Below, piece by piece: positions 48,108-57,067 of a stretch of 64,000 nucleotides of DNA. The notes beneath the pieces were generated by a model. That model did not search any database. It had not been told where the DNA came from and saw nothing but the letters and a program-made list of their open reading frames with translations. The translations under genes were made by a program, and so were the position numbers. Where the stretch lies: contig NZ_JACOPV010000003.1 of assembly GCF_016881005.1 (NCBI RefSeq), positions 62,001 to 126,000 on the forward strand, read 5' to 3'. This DNA comes from Pseudomonas arcuscaelestis (lineage in GTDB: Bacteria; Pseudomonadota; Gammaproteobacteria; Pseudomonadales; Pseudomonadaceae). The first letter of the stretch is position 1; each line of letters begins with the position of its first letter.

Positions 48108-48323
48108 ATGACCATCAAGGCGATCAACGTACGCAATCAGTTCAAGGGCACGGTCAAGGAGATCATTGAAGGGCCAGTGGTGTCGGAGATCGACGTGCAG
48201 ACACCTGCTGGCATTGTCACCTCGGTGATTACCACGCGTTCGGTACACGAACTGGAGCTGCGCGTGGGCAGTGAAGTGATTGCCTTCGTAAAATCCACCG
48301 AGGTGTCGATCGCCAAGTTATGA
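48108..48323 (+). CDS. Mop-type molybdopterin/molybdate-binding protein (TOBE)
   Basis: 71 aa from ATG 48108 (GAGGAAGC upstream). A single TOBE/Mop domain: MTIKAINVRNQFKGTVKEII, the SEIDVQTPAGIVTSVITTRS strand pair and the end EVIAFVKSTEVSIAKL. Such molbindins bind molybdate (or tungstate) in the cytoplasm. Divergent from the formate dehydrogenase operon, in keeping with Mo supply to FdoG. Its stop overlaps that of the convergent SufR-like gene. Confidence 0.93.
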   Translation: MTIKAINVRNQFKGTVKEIIEGPVVSEIDVQTPAGIVTSVITTRSVHELELRVGSEVIAFVKSTEVSIAKL

Positions 48324-48935
48324 GGCGTCGCGCATCAACTGAAATCGACAGACCTGCCCACCGCGCAGCATGCATTCCAGGTGCTGCACCTGCCCACCCC
48401 CCAGGCTGCCAATCAGCGCCAGGTCGAGCTCACAGATTTGCGGGTGAGCTTCGGCCAACTGATGGAATACGCAGTTGTGAGCGACTATCTGCGTCGCTTC
48501 TCCCGAACGGAAAAACACCTCTGACTCATAGCCGACATCGTTCATGTGGTCGGCAATCTGTTGCTCATCGAGTCGAGTAGCACTCAGGTCTGCGGCCATC
48601 TTGGTGCCCAGGCTGCGCATCAGGGCCACCAGGGCTTCATGGCCGATCAGGCTTGCGACTTCATCGATGAGCAAATTGGCCAGCAGGTGGTAGTGGCGCG
48701 GAAACAGCTCTTTGCCACTCACGCTCAGGCGGTATAACTGCTCGGGGCGCCGGCCAGTGGCACGCAGATCGCCGCGCACCACCAGGCCGTCCCGTTCCAG
48801 CGCGGCCAGGTGCTGACGCACCGCCGTGCGGGTGACGGCAAGCTGGCTGGCCAGTTCTTCGATGCTCATGCCTGCAGCCTTGTAAAGCAGGGCCGAAAGC
48901 AGATCCTGTTGGGTACGTCCCAGACCTTCGAACAT
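48318..48935 (-). CDS. SufR-like winged-helix regulator with C-terminal Cys cluster
   Basis: 205 aa from ATG 48935. N-terminal ArsR/DeoR-type winged helix (MSIEELASQLAVTRTAVRQH, about 22-60). The C-terminal part has four cysteines in the SufR arrangement: NCVFHQLAEAHPQICELDLA, HLECMLRGGQVC. In SufR these bind a [4Fe-4S] cluster that controls DNA binding. The place beside Fe-S-rich formate dehydrogenase suggests Fe-S or redox control of local genes; the target is inferred. Confidence 0.82.
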   Translation of the reverse strand: MFEGLGRTQQDLLSALLYKAAGMSIEELASQLAVTRTAVRQHLAALERDGLVVRGDLRATGRRPEQLYRLSVSGKELFPRHYHLLANLLIDEVASLIGHEALVALMRSLGTKMAADLSATRLDEQQIADHMNDVGYESEVFFRSGEATQIVAHNCVFHQLAEAHPQICELDLALIGSLGGGQVQHLECMLRGGQVCRFQLMRDAS

Positions 48936-48948
48936 CGACAGACCTCGC

Positions 48949-49581
48949 TCAGAACTTGTCCGGGAATTGTTTGACCAGCGCCGCCGTCAAGGCGTCGGCC
49001 AACCCGAGAATGTGCTCGCGCATGTGTTTCCAGGTGGCAGCTTCTGCCTTGTAATCCTTTTTTGCCAACGCGTCGATCTGGGCGATATGGTGCCCCCCGT
49101 GTGCGGCAAGCAGGGTGGTCAGCGTTGCTTCAGGCAAATAGGGATTGGCGCTGGAAAGGAATTTGGCCAAGGCCTTGGCGTTGCTGGTCAAAGCGTTCAC
49201 GGCTGCCTGCTTGCCAGAAGCAGATTGACTGACAGTGGCGTCACTGTAGTGCTTGACCGCGCCCCAGTGTCCGCCGAGCAATTCAAGCAACTGCTCAGCG
49301 GCAGGCTGGCCATACAGCGGCGCGATGCTGTTGGCTATTGCGGTGGCGTTACTGACCACTTCCTGGCTGGCAATAGCCGCCTGCTGGCGATTACCGGCTT
49401 GATTGGCAATGGCGTAGTTGCGAATCCAGAAAATATGCTCAACCCATAGGTCTCGCAGGGCCAGACGGGTAGTCAAGGCAGCGGAGTCGGCTGGCGGGGG
49501 AGGGGTTTGAGCCGCAGGGCTCAAGACGGGAAGCGCGCACAAGGCAGCGAGTAGCAACACGACCGACATTCTGATCTTCAT
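48949..49581 (-). CDS. Exported helical protein of unknown function
   Basis: 210 aa from ATG 49581. Signal peptide 1-23 ending SPAAQ, then a Pro-rich linker (PPPPADS) and a helical domain with a repeated pattern: LRDLWVEHIFWIRNYAIANQ, LLELLGGHWGAVKHYSDA, LLAAHGGHHIAQIDALAKKD and WKHMREHILGLADAL. The repeated His residues suggest a periplasmic four-helix bundle that may bind metal or heme. Transcribed toward the SufR-like gene, 13 bases apart. Confidence 0.75.
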   Translation of the reverse strand: MKIRMSVVLLLAALCALPVLSPAAQTPPPPADSAALTTRLALRDLWVEHIFWIRNYAIANQAGNRQQAAIASQEVVSNATAIANSIAPLYGQPAAEQLLELLGGHWGAVKHYSDATVSQSASGKQAAVNALTSNAKALAKFLSSANPYLPEATLTTLLAAHGGHHIAQIDALAKKDYKAEAATWKHMREHILGLADALTAALVKQFPDKF

Positions 49582-49705
49582 GGCAGTACCCTCGAGGGGT
49601 GAAGTGGCCTACAAGATCAATTACAGCATAAAAATATGTCGTTATTAGTCGGTGCGCCGAACGGTCGTTGCCCACCGTAAACGGAGGGCAACGCCAGTTT
49701 TCAGC

Positions 49706-51127
49706 TTAGGATGCAGCCGGTTTCGGCAGAATCATGTGCACGGGTGCCTGGGCTGCCTTGCCGCGAGCGACCAGGTAATACAGCACACTCGGGACGATCA
49801 GGCCAATGATCCACGACACGTCGACACCGCCCAGGTGGGCAACCATTGGGCCGGTGTAGAGCTTGGTGGAAATGAACGGCATCTGGATCAGTACACCAAT
49901 GGTGTAGACGATGATGCCAGGCATGTTCCAGCGCCCGTAGCGGCCCTTGGGATCGGCTAGCGCCGGAACGTCATAACGTTCCTTGGTGATGAAGTAGTAA
50001 TCCACCAGGTTGACCGCGCTCCAGGGGACGAAGAAGGTCAGCAGGAACAGGATGAACGACTTGAACGCGGCGAGGAAGGAGTGCTGTCCGAGCAGGGCGA
50101 TGATTGTCGCGGCACCGACAATACACAGCACGAAGATCAGGCGCTGACGGCGGCTGACTTCGATGTGCCCGCGAAAGCCACTGATGATGGTGGCGATGCA
50201 CATGAAGCTGCCATAGGAGTTGAGGGTAGAAATGGTCACCTTGCCAAAGGCAATGCTGAAATACAGCAGCGCTGCTGTTGCGCCAGTGCCACCCAGGCCG
50301 ACGATGTAGGCGACTTCACGGCCGGAGAACTGACCGTTGGCGATTGCTGCGGCAAACACGCCGAGAATCATTGAGGCCTGCGCGCCCACTACCGAGCCAA
50401 GGCCTGCGGCGAGGAAGGTCTTGACTGAGGAGGTATTGCTTGGCAGGTAGCGCGAATAGTCTGCTACATAAGGCCCAAAGGAAATCTGCCAGGAGGCCGA
50501 CAATGATACTGCCAGCAGAAACGAGGCCCAGGTGAAGTGGCGATTTTCCAAGAGCTGGCTGATGTCGGTAATCATCAGGATGCGGCTGAACAGGTAGACG
50601 AAGGCAATGATCCCCAGCACGCTGGCGATGCGCCCGATCCAATGGATCATGCGGTAGCCGAACACCGTCGCCAGTACGATCACGCCGGCAAAGATCAGGA
50701 TCCCTGTGCTGTCGCTGACGCTCAGCAACTGGCCAATGGCCTGGCCCGACAATACCGTGCCGGTAGCGGTGAAACCCAGGTACATCAGGCACACCAGGGC
50801 AATCGGGATGACTGCGCCATACACACCGAATTGCACCCGGCTGGAAATCATCTGCGGCAGCCCCAGCTTCGGCCCTTGGGCGGCATGCAGGGCCATGACT
50901 GCGCCCCCCACCAGTTGGCCGATCAGCAAGCCGATCAGTGACCAGAACACATCGCCACCGAGCACCACGGCCAGGGCCCCGGTCACAATTGCGGTGATTT
51001 GCAGGTTGGCGCCCAGCCATAAGGTGAACTGGCTGTACAGGCGTCCGTGTCGTTCATTTTCCGGGATGTAGTCGATCGAGCGCCGCTCGATCAGTGGCTT
51101 GCTGCGCGATGCGCTGGCCTGGGTCAT
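49706..51127 (-). CDS. NCS1-family nucleobase/cytosine permease
   Basis: 473 aa from ATG 51127 (ATG 51145 is an alternative without a ribosome site). Twelve helices; RSIDYIPENERHGRLYSQFT is the NCS1 entry, with ASWQISFGPYVADYSRYLP and SAVNLVDYYFITKERYDVPA as family blocks. Imports cytosine, purines, allantoin or related compounds by cation symport. A TGTA-TA-TACA palindrome 86 bases upstream suggests GntR/HutC-type control, and CodB-like permeases occur in some Pseudomonas hut loci; the histidine link is inference. Confidence 0.9.
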   Translation of the reverse strand: MTQASASRSKPLIERRSIDYIPENERHGRLYSQFTLWLGANLQITAIVTGALAVVLGGDVFWSLIGLLIGQLVGGAVMALHAAQGPKLGLPQMISSRVQFGVYGAVIPIALVCLMYLGFTATGTVLSGQAIGQLLSVSDSTGILIFAGVIVLATVFGYRMIHWIGRIASVLGIIAFVYLFSRILMITDISQLLENRHFTWASFLLAVSLSASWQISFGPYVADYSRYLPSNTSSVKTFLAAGLGSVVGAQASMILGVFAAAIANGQFSGREVAYIVGLGGTGATAALLYFSIAFGKVTISTLNSYGSFMCIATIISGFRGHIEVSRRQRLIFVLCIVGAATIIALLGQHSFLAAFKSFILFLLTFFVPWSAVNLVDYYFITKERYDVPALADPKGRYGRWNMPGIIVYTIGVLIQMPFISTKLYTGPMVAHLGGVDVSWIIGLIVPSVLYYLVARGKAAQAPVHMILPKPAAS

Positions 51128-51210
51128 TGCTGTGGATCTCCGCATTTTGTTGTTGTCGAGCGGTTGGGTCGCCGACCGGACGCAGGGTCGGTGACGTTTG
51201 CAGATATCAT

Positions 51211-51224
51211 CATGTATATACAAG
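51211..51224. promoter_or_regulatory. HutC/GntR-like palindrome
   Basis: CATGTATATACAAG; the core TGTATATACA (51213-51222) is a perfect palindrome of the TGTA-N2-TACA form used by HutC-type GntR regulators in Pseudomonas. It is in the leader region of the NCS1 permease. Confidence 0.5.
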
Positions 51225-51327
51225 CGTAGTCAAGTGAGTACGTTGTAGCGAAAATTCATGAAGACAGACGCAGTTATGCCCGAAAGTTAGCGCAGAGGAT
51301 CAACAAGGAAGGTAAACCGCGCAGCGT

Positions 51328-52341
51328 CTAGCCGCCGGTCATGTTCATGAAGCGCAGGATTTGCACGCCGCCATTGACGTCGAAGTGATGGCTGTAGGGT
51401 TTCAGGGTCATGGCATCGCGGATGGCTTTGTCCAGGCGTGCGGTGTCGCCGGGGTGGGCGCGCAGAACCTGTTTCAAGTCGCTGGCGTGATCGTTGCCCA
51501 GGCACAGCAGCAAGCGCCCTTCGACGGTGAGTCGTACCCGGTTGCAGGTGGCGCAGAAGTTATGGCTGTGGGGGGAAATGAAGCCAATACGAATGTGCGC
51601 AGCTTCGGCCAGGCGCCAGTAGCGTGATGGCCCCTGGGTAGACTCGGCGGATTCGATCAGGGTGAACTGTTCGGCAATGCGCGCGCGAACCTCGTCGCTG
51701 GAGCAATACGACTCGCCCCGCTCATGTTCGCTGATGACGCCGAGCGGCATTTCTTCAATGAAAGAAATATCCAGTTCACGATCAATGGCAAAGCGCACCA
51801 GATCATTGATCTCGCTATCGTTACGGCCCTTAAGCACCACACAGTTGAGCTTGGTGCGCTGAAAGCCCGCTGCTCGTGCCGCGTCGATGCCGGCGATTAC
51901 CTGGTCAAGATCACCCGTGCGGGTCAGCGTTTTGAAGCGTTGGTGATCGAGGCTGTCCAGACTGATGTTCAGGCGCGACAGGCCAGCATCGAACAGCGGT
52001 TTGGCCAGGCGTCCAAGCTGTGAGCCATTGCTGGTCATGCACAGCTCGCGCAGACCTGGCAGCGCGGCAACACGGGCGCACAAATCGACGATGCCCTTGC
52101 GCACCAGTGGCTCACCGCCGGTGAGGCGAATTTTACGTGTGCCCATGGCGACGAAGCGCTCGGCCACCTGATACAGCTCTTCAAGGGTAAGAATGCGTTG
52201 GCGAGGCAGGAACTGCATGTCTTCGGCCATGCAGTAGACGCAACGGAAGTCGCAACGATCGGTGACCGACATTCTGAGATAGTCGATCTTGCGATCGAAA
52301 CCATCGACCAGTGTGTTGTCGCTTGCGTTCACAGATGCCAT
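51328..52341 (-). CDS. moaA: GTP 3',8-cyclase, molybdenum cofactor biosynthesis
   Basis: 337 aa from ATG 52341. Radical-SAM cluster in [16 protein letters not shown]-binding [14 protein letters not shown], and a second C-terminal [4Fe-4S] site in [19 protein letters not shown]. The C-terminal GG required for MoaA activity is present (MNMTGG). Catalyses the first step of molybdopterin synthesis. Here it is apart from other moa genes but 4 kb from the Mo-dependent formate dehydrogenase. Confidence 0.96.
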   Translation of the reverse strand: MASVNASDNTLVDGFDRKIDYLRMSVTDRCDFRCVYCMAEDMQFLPRQRILTLEELYQVAERFVAMGTRKIRLTGGEPLVRKGIVDLCARVAALPGLRELCMTSNGSQLGRLAKPLFDAGLSRLNISLDSLDHQRFKTLTRTGDLDQVIAGIDAARAAGFQRTKLNCVVLKGRNDSEINDLVRFAIDRELDISFIEEMPLGVISEHERGESYCSSDEVRARIAEQFTLIESAESTQGPSRYWRLAEAAHIRIGFISPHSHNFCATCNRVRLTVEGRLLLCLGNDHASDLKQVLRAHPGDTARLDKAIRDAMTLKPYSHHFDVNGGVQILRFMNMTGG

Positions 52342-52610
52342 TGCCTCTTTTGATCAAGCTCCCGTCGCTGCGGGGAATGCATGGGTGCAAATGCATTGAA
52401 CAGGAGTGCGCTTTATCGAGCATAGGGAGGCACTGGGGTGGCGTCAAATTGCTTTTAGTGACTGATCGATAAGCCTCGTCTATCGGTGCCAGGGCCGCGA
52501 ATGCTCTGGGCTGGGGCGGGATCAAAGGCAGGTACAGGTCGCATCCGGGATGCGAGCAACGCGAGCATAAGGTTATGCTGTTGCGAAATATTACAAAGCT
52601 GGATCGGGAT

Positions 52611-53501
52611 ATGCCGTTAAAGGACTTACTGTTGGCCCTGGTGGTAATTGTTGCCTGGGGTGTCAATTTCGTCGTGATCAAGGTTGGCCTGGATGGCTTG
52701 CCGCCGATGTTGCTGGGGGCGCTGCGCTTTGCCCTGGTTGCGTTTCCGGCGGTGTTGCTGGTTAAGCGCCCGCAGTTGCCCTGGCGTTGGCTGATCGCTT
52801 ATGGCGCTACCATTTCACTGGGTCAGTTCGCTTTTCTCTTCGAGGCGATGGGCAATGGCATGCCACCGGGTCTGGCCTCGCTGGTGTTGCAATCACAAGC
52901 CTTTTTCACCCTGTTCTTTGCCGCGATCTTTCTTGGCGAGCGGCTGCGTGCAGCAAGTGTGCTGGGGCTTCTGGTCGCAGCGGGAGGGCTGACTCTGATT
53001 GGCAGCGAGAACGGCGCCAGCGTGCCGTTTTTCGCGCTGTTGCTGACCTTGTGTGCGGCGGCGATGTGGGCCATGGGCAATATTATTACCCGGCGCTTCG
53101 GCAATATAGATTTGGTCGCCCTGGTGATCTGGGGCGGATTAATCCCTCCGTTGCCGTTCCTGGCGCTGTCCTGGTGGCTGGAAGGACCGACCCTAATTGA
53201 AAGCTCGTTGCGCGGGATCGGGTGGAGTTCAATCCTGTCGCTGGCGTACCTGGCTTTTATTGCCACCATGCTTGGCTACAGCCTATGGAGTTACCTGCTG
53301 TCACGCTATCCCGCAGGCAAGGTGGCGCCGTTCTCGTTGTTGGTGCCGGTGGTGGGCTTGAGTTCGTCGGCGCTGTTGCTGGGCGAGCGGCTGACACCGC
53401 TGCAAGGCTGGGGGGCGGGGCTGGTAATGGTCGGGTTGCTGATCAATGTGTTTGGGTCACGGCTGTTGGCAGGTCGGGTTACGGCGCAAGGCCGGGCTTG
53501 A
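52611..53501 (+). CDS. EamA-family (DMT) exporter
   Basis: 296 aa from ATG 52611 (MPLKDLLLALVVIVAWGVNF); an in-frame ATG at 52575 is possible. Ten helices in two EamA repeats (LGALRFALVAFPAVL with LVLQSQAFFTLFFAAIFLGE, and the second ending FSLLVPVVGLSSSALLLGER). Resembles O-acetylserine/cysteine-type exporters such as EamA (YdeD). Substrate not readable. Convergent with the MFS gene 13 bases away. Confidence 0.85.
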   Translation: MPLKDLLLALVVIVAWGVNFVVIKVGLDGLPPMLLGALRFALVAFPAVLLVKRPQLPWRWLIAYGATISLGQFAFLFEAMGNGMPPGLASLVLQSQAFFTLFFAAIFLGERLRAASVLGLLVAAGGLTLIGSENGASVPFFALLLTLCAAAMWAMGNIITRRFGNIDLVALVIWGGLIPPLPFLALSWWLEGPTLIESSLRGIGWSSILSLAYLAFIATMLGYSLWSYLLSRYPAGKVAPFSLLVPVVGLSSSALLLGERLTPLQGWGAGLVMVGLLINVFGSRLLAGRVTAQGRA

Positions 53502-53513
53502 TTGAACGGCGCA

Positions 53514-54944
53514 TCAGGCCAGGGCAAGTGCGCGGGTGCCGGTAATGCGTCGAACCAGCAGGAGCGTCAGCAGCGGAGCAAGCGTGAACACACCGAACAG
53601 CCACGTGGCGGCGTGCTGCGCCCCGACTACGCCGCCAGGTTCAACCAGGCCTGCACTGTTACTCACGACGCCAGCGAGTGCCGCAGCCAGGGCTGTGGCG
53701 TACAGTTGCACGGTGGTGATCGAGGCCGATGCCAGGTTTTCCTCGCCAGGACGCGCCGCGCTCAGCACGCGCGTCAGCAGGTGTGGCCAGCCTAGGCCGA
53801 TACCCAGTCCAACCCCGGCCAGGGCAAGGCAGTAGCTGACCACGCCGACTGTGGTGCGCAGCCATCCAAGCTGCGCTGTCATCAATGCCAGGGCCAACAT
53901 TGCCAACACGATGATCACCGGGCCAACGCGCATCATCCGCTCGGCCGCATCCCCTGTACGGCTGGCGCTCAGTAATGCAGCGACTGTCCAGCCAGCTGCC
54001 ATGGCTGCGGTCATATAGCCCGCGGCGAGAGGCCCGAGGCCGTGGATCTGCTGAAGAAAATAGGGCACGAAAATCTCTGTAGTGACGGCGGCGATCAACA
54101 GACACATCATTGCGTACAGCACACCGAGTCGGCTGCTAAGCGAGTAGGCCCCGGTGGGCAACAGGCGGCTTTGCGGGTTTCGATCCAGGCGGGCAATCAG
54201 CACGGCGATAGCAAGGCCGGCGCCAATGCCGAGCAAATTCCACAGCAAGTGACTGCTGAGGCTGGCTGCCGAAATAGCCAGCACCGAAGCGACCAGGCAG
54301 ACAATCAAAGCGTAGGGTGGGCGTGTGCTACTGGAGGTGGCGGCGAGGCTGTTGTTCAGTTGAGTGACCACAATGACCGCCAGCAGGCCGATTACCGGCA
54401 GTAGGGCCCAGAATGCCCAGCGCCAATGTCCGCCCTCGGCGAACACGCCACCAATGGCTGGCCCACACAGCGTCGCCAGGCCCCACATGCCGGAGACCAT
54501 GGCCATCGCGCGAGGCCATAAGCGCTCGTCAAACACCAGACGGATCAGGGCATAGCTCAGGGCAAACAAAACCCCACCGCCCAGGCCCTGGACGCTGCGA
54601 CCGGTAAGCAGCACCGGCATGCTCGGCGCCGCTGCGCAGAGGATTGAACCTACGGCGAAGATCGTCAGTGCCAGCAGGAACGCGCGCCGGGCGCCAAGCC
54701 CTTCGAGCAGGCGTGCCGAAAGGGTAGAGCCGATGATCGACGTGACCACGAACAGCGTCGTACTCCAGGCATAGAACGCCAGCCCGCCAATATCGGCGAT
54801 GACCGTAGGCAGAATGGTGGTCACGATGTAAACGTTGATTGCGTGCAGTGCCACGCCGCCGGCCAATGCTATCGAACGCAGGGCGTTGCGACCGTGCAAC
54901 AGTTCGGCCCAGGAAGCACTTGCAGGCGTAGCGGGGGAGGACAT
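53514..54944 (-). CDS. MFS drug-efflux-type transporter
   Basis: 476 aa from ATG 54944. About 14 hydrophobic helices; motif A-like SARLLEGLGARRAF after helix 2 and GRSVQGLGGGVLFALSYALI (motif C region) fit the DHA2 drug:H+ antiporters. Starts MSSPATPASASWAELLHGRN. Substrate unknown; no TetR regulator adjacent. Confidence 0.85.
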   Translation of the reverse strand: MSSPATPASASWAELLHGRNALRSIALAGGVALHAINVYIVTTILPTVIADIGGLAFYAWSTTLFVVTSIIGSTLSARLLEGLGARRAFLLALTIFAVGSILCAAAPSMPVLLTGRSVQGLGGGVLFALSYALIRLVFDERLWPRAMAMVSGMWGLATLCGPAIGGVFAEGGHWRWAFWALLPVIGLLAVIVVTQLNNSLAATSSSTRPPYALIVCLVASVLAISAASLSSHLLWNLLGIGAGLAIAVLIARLDRNPQSRLLPTGAYSLSSRLGVLYAMMCLLIAAVTTEIFVPYFLQQIHGLGPLAAGYMTAAMAAGWTVAALLSASRTGDAAERMMRVGPVIIVLAMLALALMTAQLGWLRTTVGVVSYCLALAGVGLGIGLGWPHLLTRVLSAARPGEENLASASITTVQLYATALAAALAGVVSNSAGLVEPGGVVGAQHAATWLFGVFTLAPLLTLLLVRRITGTRALALA

Positions 54945-55107
54945 TTGCGATTCCTTCGCAGGGGTGAGTCGTGGTTGCAGTCTAAGAGCGTCTGAGGGGT
55001 AACACAAACAACCGCCTGGGTTCATCGCCGCTGGCATTTGTTACCATCGCGCTTTTGCCGCGCCACCAGGGCTCGGCGTACAACCTGCAAGACCGAAGGA
55101 GAGCAGC

Positions 55108-55428
55108 ATGATCATCACCACCACAGGCACTATCGAGGGGCGCCAGATTGCCGCCTACCTGGACGTGGTAAGCGCCGAATCGGTCCAGGGTATCAACGTG
55201 GTTCGTGACGTCTTCACCAGCTTTCGGGACTTTTTTGGCGGCCGCTCGCAAACCCTGGAAAGCGCCTTGAAGGAAGCCCGCGAGCAAGCGACGGATGAAA
55301 TCAAAGCCCGCGCGCGCAGTTTGCAGGCTGATGCGGTCGTGGGCCTGGATTATGAAATCAGCATGCCGTCTGCGCGCGGCGGCATGGTCGTGGTGTTTGT
55401 CACCGGGACAGCGGTCAAGCTCCGGTAG
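55108..55428 (+). CDS. YbjQ/UPF0145-family protein
   Basis: 106 aa from ATG 55108 (AAGGAGAG upstream). MIITTTGTIEGRQIAAYLDV, then AREQATDEIKARARSLQADA and VVGLDYEIS, the conserved YbjQ core, which forms a homopentameric beta-sandwich in known structures. Cytoplasmic; function unknown. Confidence 0.92.
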   Translation: MIITTTGTIEGRQIAAYLDVVSAESVQGINVVRDVFTSFRDFFGGRSQTLESALKEAREQATDEIKARARSLQADAVVGLDYEISMPSARGGMVVVFVTGTAVKLR

Positions 55429-55589
55429 ACACTCGGGTGCGACAAAATGGCTCGGCCACTGGTCGGGCTTTTTGCTTTTTGTCCTCATGGTCGATAAATG
55501 ACCGGCTAGTCTCTGAATCACTTGGGACGGTAATTTCCGGGCGACCAACTATTTGCCCATACCGACCCACTGTCAGAGGGAGACAGGGC

Positions 55590-55778
55590 ATGAGTGAATC
55601 GTATTTCGAGGACAACGGTGACGAATTTCCCATTAACAGTCAGGTACGTTGCGGCCAGTCCGCATTTCGTCTTGGCTTTGCCCACATGACCCAGGATGAC
55701 GCGGATCACGCCAAACCGTGCCACCTGCAACGCGCGAAGAAGGGCCGTTTCATGCCCAGGGTCCCGTTGAAAAAGTGA
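55590..55778 (+). CDS. Small hypothetical protein
   Basis: 62 aa from ATG 55590 (GAGGGAGAC upstream). Acidic start MSESYFEDNGDEFPINSQVR and a basic end AKKGRFMPRVPLKK; two cysteines (C21, C44). No family recognised. A terminator-like hairpin follows at 55792. Confidence 0.6.
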   Translation: MSESYFEDNGDEFPINSQVRCGQSAFRLGFAHMTQDDADHAKPCHLQRAKKGRFMPRVPLKK

Positions 55779-55791
55779 ACTGTTTCACAAC

Positions 55792-55818
55792 ACCCCGCAC
55801 CATGTCGCGGGGTTTTTT
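55792..55818 (+). terminator. Rho-independent terminator
   Basis: Stem ACCCCGC (55792-55798) / GCGGGGT (55807-55813) with a TTTTTT run, 14 bases after the stop of the 62-aa gene. Confidence 0.8.
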
Positions 55819-55920
55819 ATGCATTGTTTGACCTTGCTCAAAGGTTGCGGCATAGATGCTCGCGTCATAGGCGCATGTATGCCTTACTTGTCCGGCTGCT
55901 TTCAATACAGGGGATGACCG

Positions 55921-56223
55921 ATGCGTATCAGGGAAGAAACATACTGGCAATGGGCGGACGCTCAACTTCATAGCCGCAGTCACGATGAGCTGCTCAGTGA
56001 CGGTACCAACATTGATGTTCAGGTCAGGCTGTCGCGCACGGGCGCCACGCAACTGTTTATCGGCATTTACGCCAGTCATGGCAAGGCGATGGTGGAGGAG
56101 TACTACCCCAGCCGCCCCGGCGAAACCATGACCCGGGCCATGGTCTGGGGGGTAAATCGGGCCCGGGCCCTGCTTACCGGTGACTTCCCGCTTGAGCAGA
56201 TACCCCTGCGGCGTCAAGCCTGA
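55921..56223 (+). CDS. Small conserved hypothetical protein
   Basis: 100 aa from ATG 55921. MRIREETYWQWADAQLHSRS at the start, then RTGATQLFIGIYASHGKAMV and TMTRAMVWGVNRARALLTGD. Soluble alpha/beta pattern with no cofactor motif. The last 10 bases overlap the end of the convergent truncated haemoglobin gene. Function unknown. Confidence 0.65.
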   Translation: MRIREETYWQWADAQLHSRSHDELLSDGTNIDVQVRLSRTGATQLFIGIYASHGKAMVEEYYPSRPGETMTRAMVWGVNRARALLTGDFPLEQIPLRRQA

Positions 56224-56636
56224 GAATGGCGGTTGTGGCTGGCCTGGACAATGCGCTGGGCCGGCACACGCAGTTGCAGCAGCAGGTAGTGGGCAAACGC
56301 GGCTGAATAGCCTTGCCTGGCGATGGCCTGCTCCATGCAACTTAACCAGATGTCGCTGTGGGATTGGTCGATCGGCCATTGGGCATGGAATGCCGGAATG
56401 GCGATCGATCCATAGCGCTCCTTGTACAATGACGGGCCACCGAGCCACCCGCTCAGAAAACAGGCCAGTTTATCTCGCGCGTTGTCGAGGTTGTCCGGGT
56501 GCATCTGTCGCACCGGGCGGGCATCCGGGTTCTCATCCATCAAACGATAGAAATCATCGACCAGGCGCCTCAGGCCCTCGATGCCGCCTGCGGCCTGATA
56601 GGAGGCGTCGCCGATTCCGAATGCGCGGTTGTTCAT
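56214..56636 (-). CDS. Group II truncated haemoglobin
   Basis: 140 aa from ATG 56636. Blocks of trHbII: YQAAGGIEGLRRLVDDFYRL (helices A-B), FLSGWLGGPSLYKERYG (CD-E-F), the proximal His in AFHAQWPI and the group-II Trp (G8) in SDIWLSCMEQ. Binds O2 and NO; such proteins are linked to NO or oxidative stress defence. No ANR or NorR box is seen upstream. Longer in-frame starts exist but lack the globin pattern. Confidence 0.88.
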   Translation of the reverse strand: MNNRAFGIGDASYQAAGGIEGLRRLVDDFYRLMDENPDARPVRQMHPDNLDNARDKLACFLSGWLGGPSLYKERYGSIAIPAFHAQWPIDQSHSDIWLSCMEQAIARQGYSAAFAHYLLLQLRVPAQRIVQASHNRHSQA

Positions 56637-56690
56637 GGCCACTCTCTGCAGGAAAAGCGCCATTGTAGCCAGATATCGACGGCATGAAAA

Positions 56691-56714
56691 AAGCCCAGTG
56701 CAGGCACTGGGCTT
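56691..56714 (-). terminator. Rho-independent terminator (reverse strand)
   Basis: Stem AAGCCCAGTG / CACTGGGCTT, loop CAGG; on the reverse strand it is followed by a T-run (56690-56686). It lies 24 bases after the stop of the 56738-57067 gene. Confidence 0.8.
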
Positions 56715-56737
56715 TGGTATTGCAATAAGCGCTGTTA

Positions 56738-57067
56738 TCAGCAGAGACGATCGATTACCGCGACGCCTGGTTGGTTTTGCAGCGTCGACCACTCGTGTTG
56801 CAGGGTCTGCAAAACACGGCCTACGTATTGGGTGTCGGCGGCGGCTTTCTTGCCGACATAGCCTTGACCACGACGGTACATCTTCAACCGGGCACGCATG
56901 TTCGGCGTGCATTGCTCGAACTGCGCTTCATCGGTGAGGGTCCCCAGGCTGTCCAGGCGAACCTCGCCCTCTTCGCAAACCCAGAGAATGTGGCTGTCGA
57001 GCGTGTCTTTACGCGCAGCGAACAGTTGAGCCAATTCGTCGATAGTCGGTTGATTGTTCAGATTCAT
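56738..57067 (-). CDS. Hypothetical protein
   Basis: 109 aa from ATG 57067 (ATG 57070 is adjacent; AGGGGG is upstream). NNQPTIDELAQLFAARKDTL, then HILWVCEEGEVRLDSLG, FEQCTPNMRARLKMYRRGQG and a helical end. Soluble; no recognised domain. Followed by its own terminator. Long in-frame extensions to 57196 lack a ribosome site. Confidence 0.7.
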   Translation of the reverse strand: MNLNNQPTIDELAQLFAARKDTLDSHILWVCEEGEVRLDSLGTLTDEAQFEQCTPNMRARLKMYRRGQGYVGKKAAADTQYVGRVLQTLQHEWSTLQNQPGVAVIDRLC

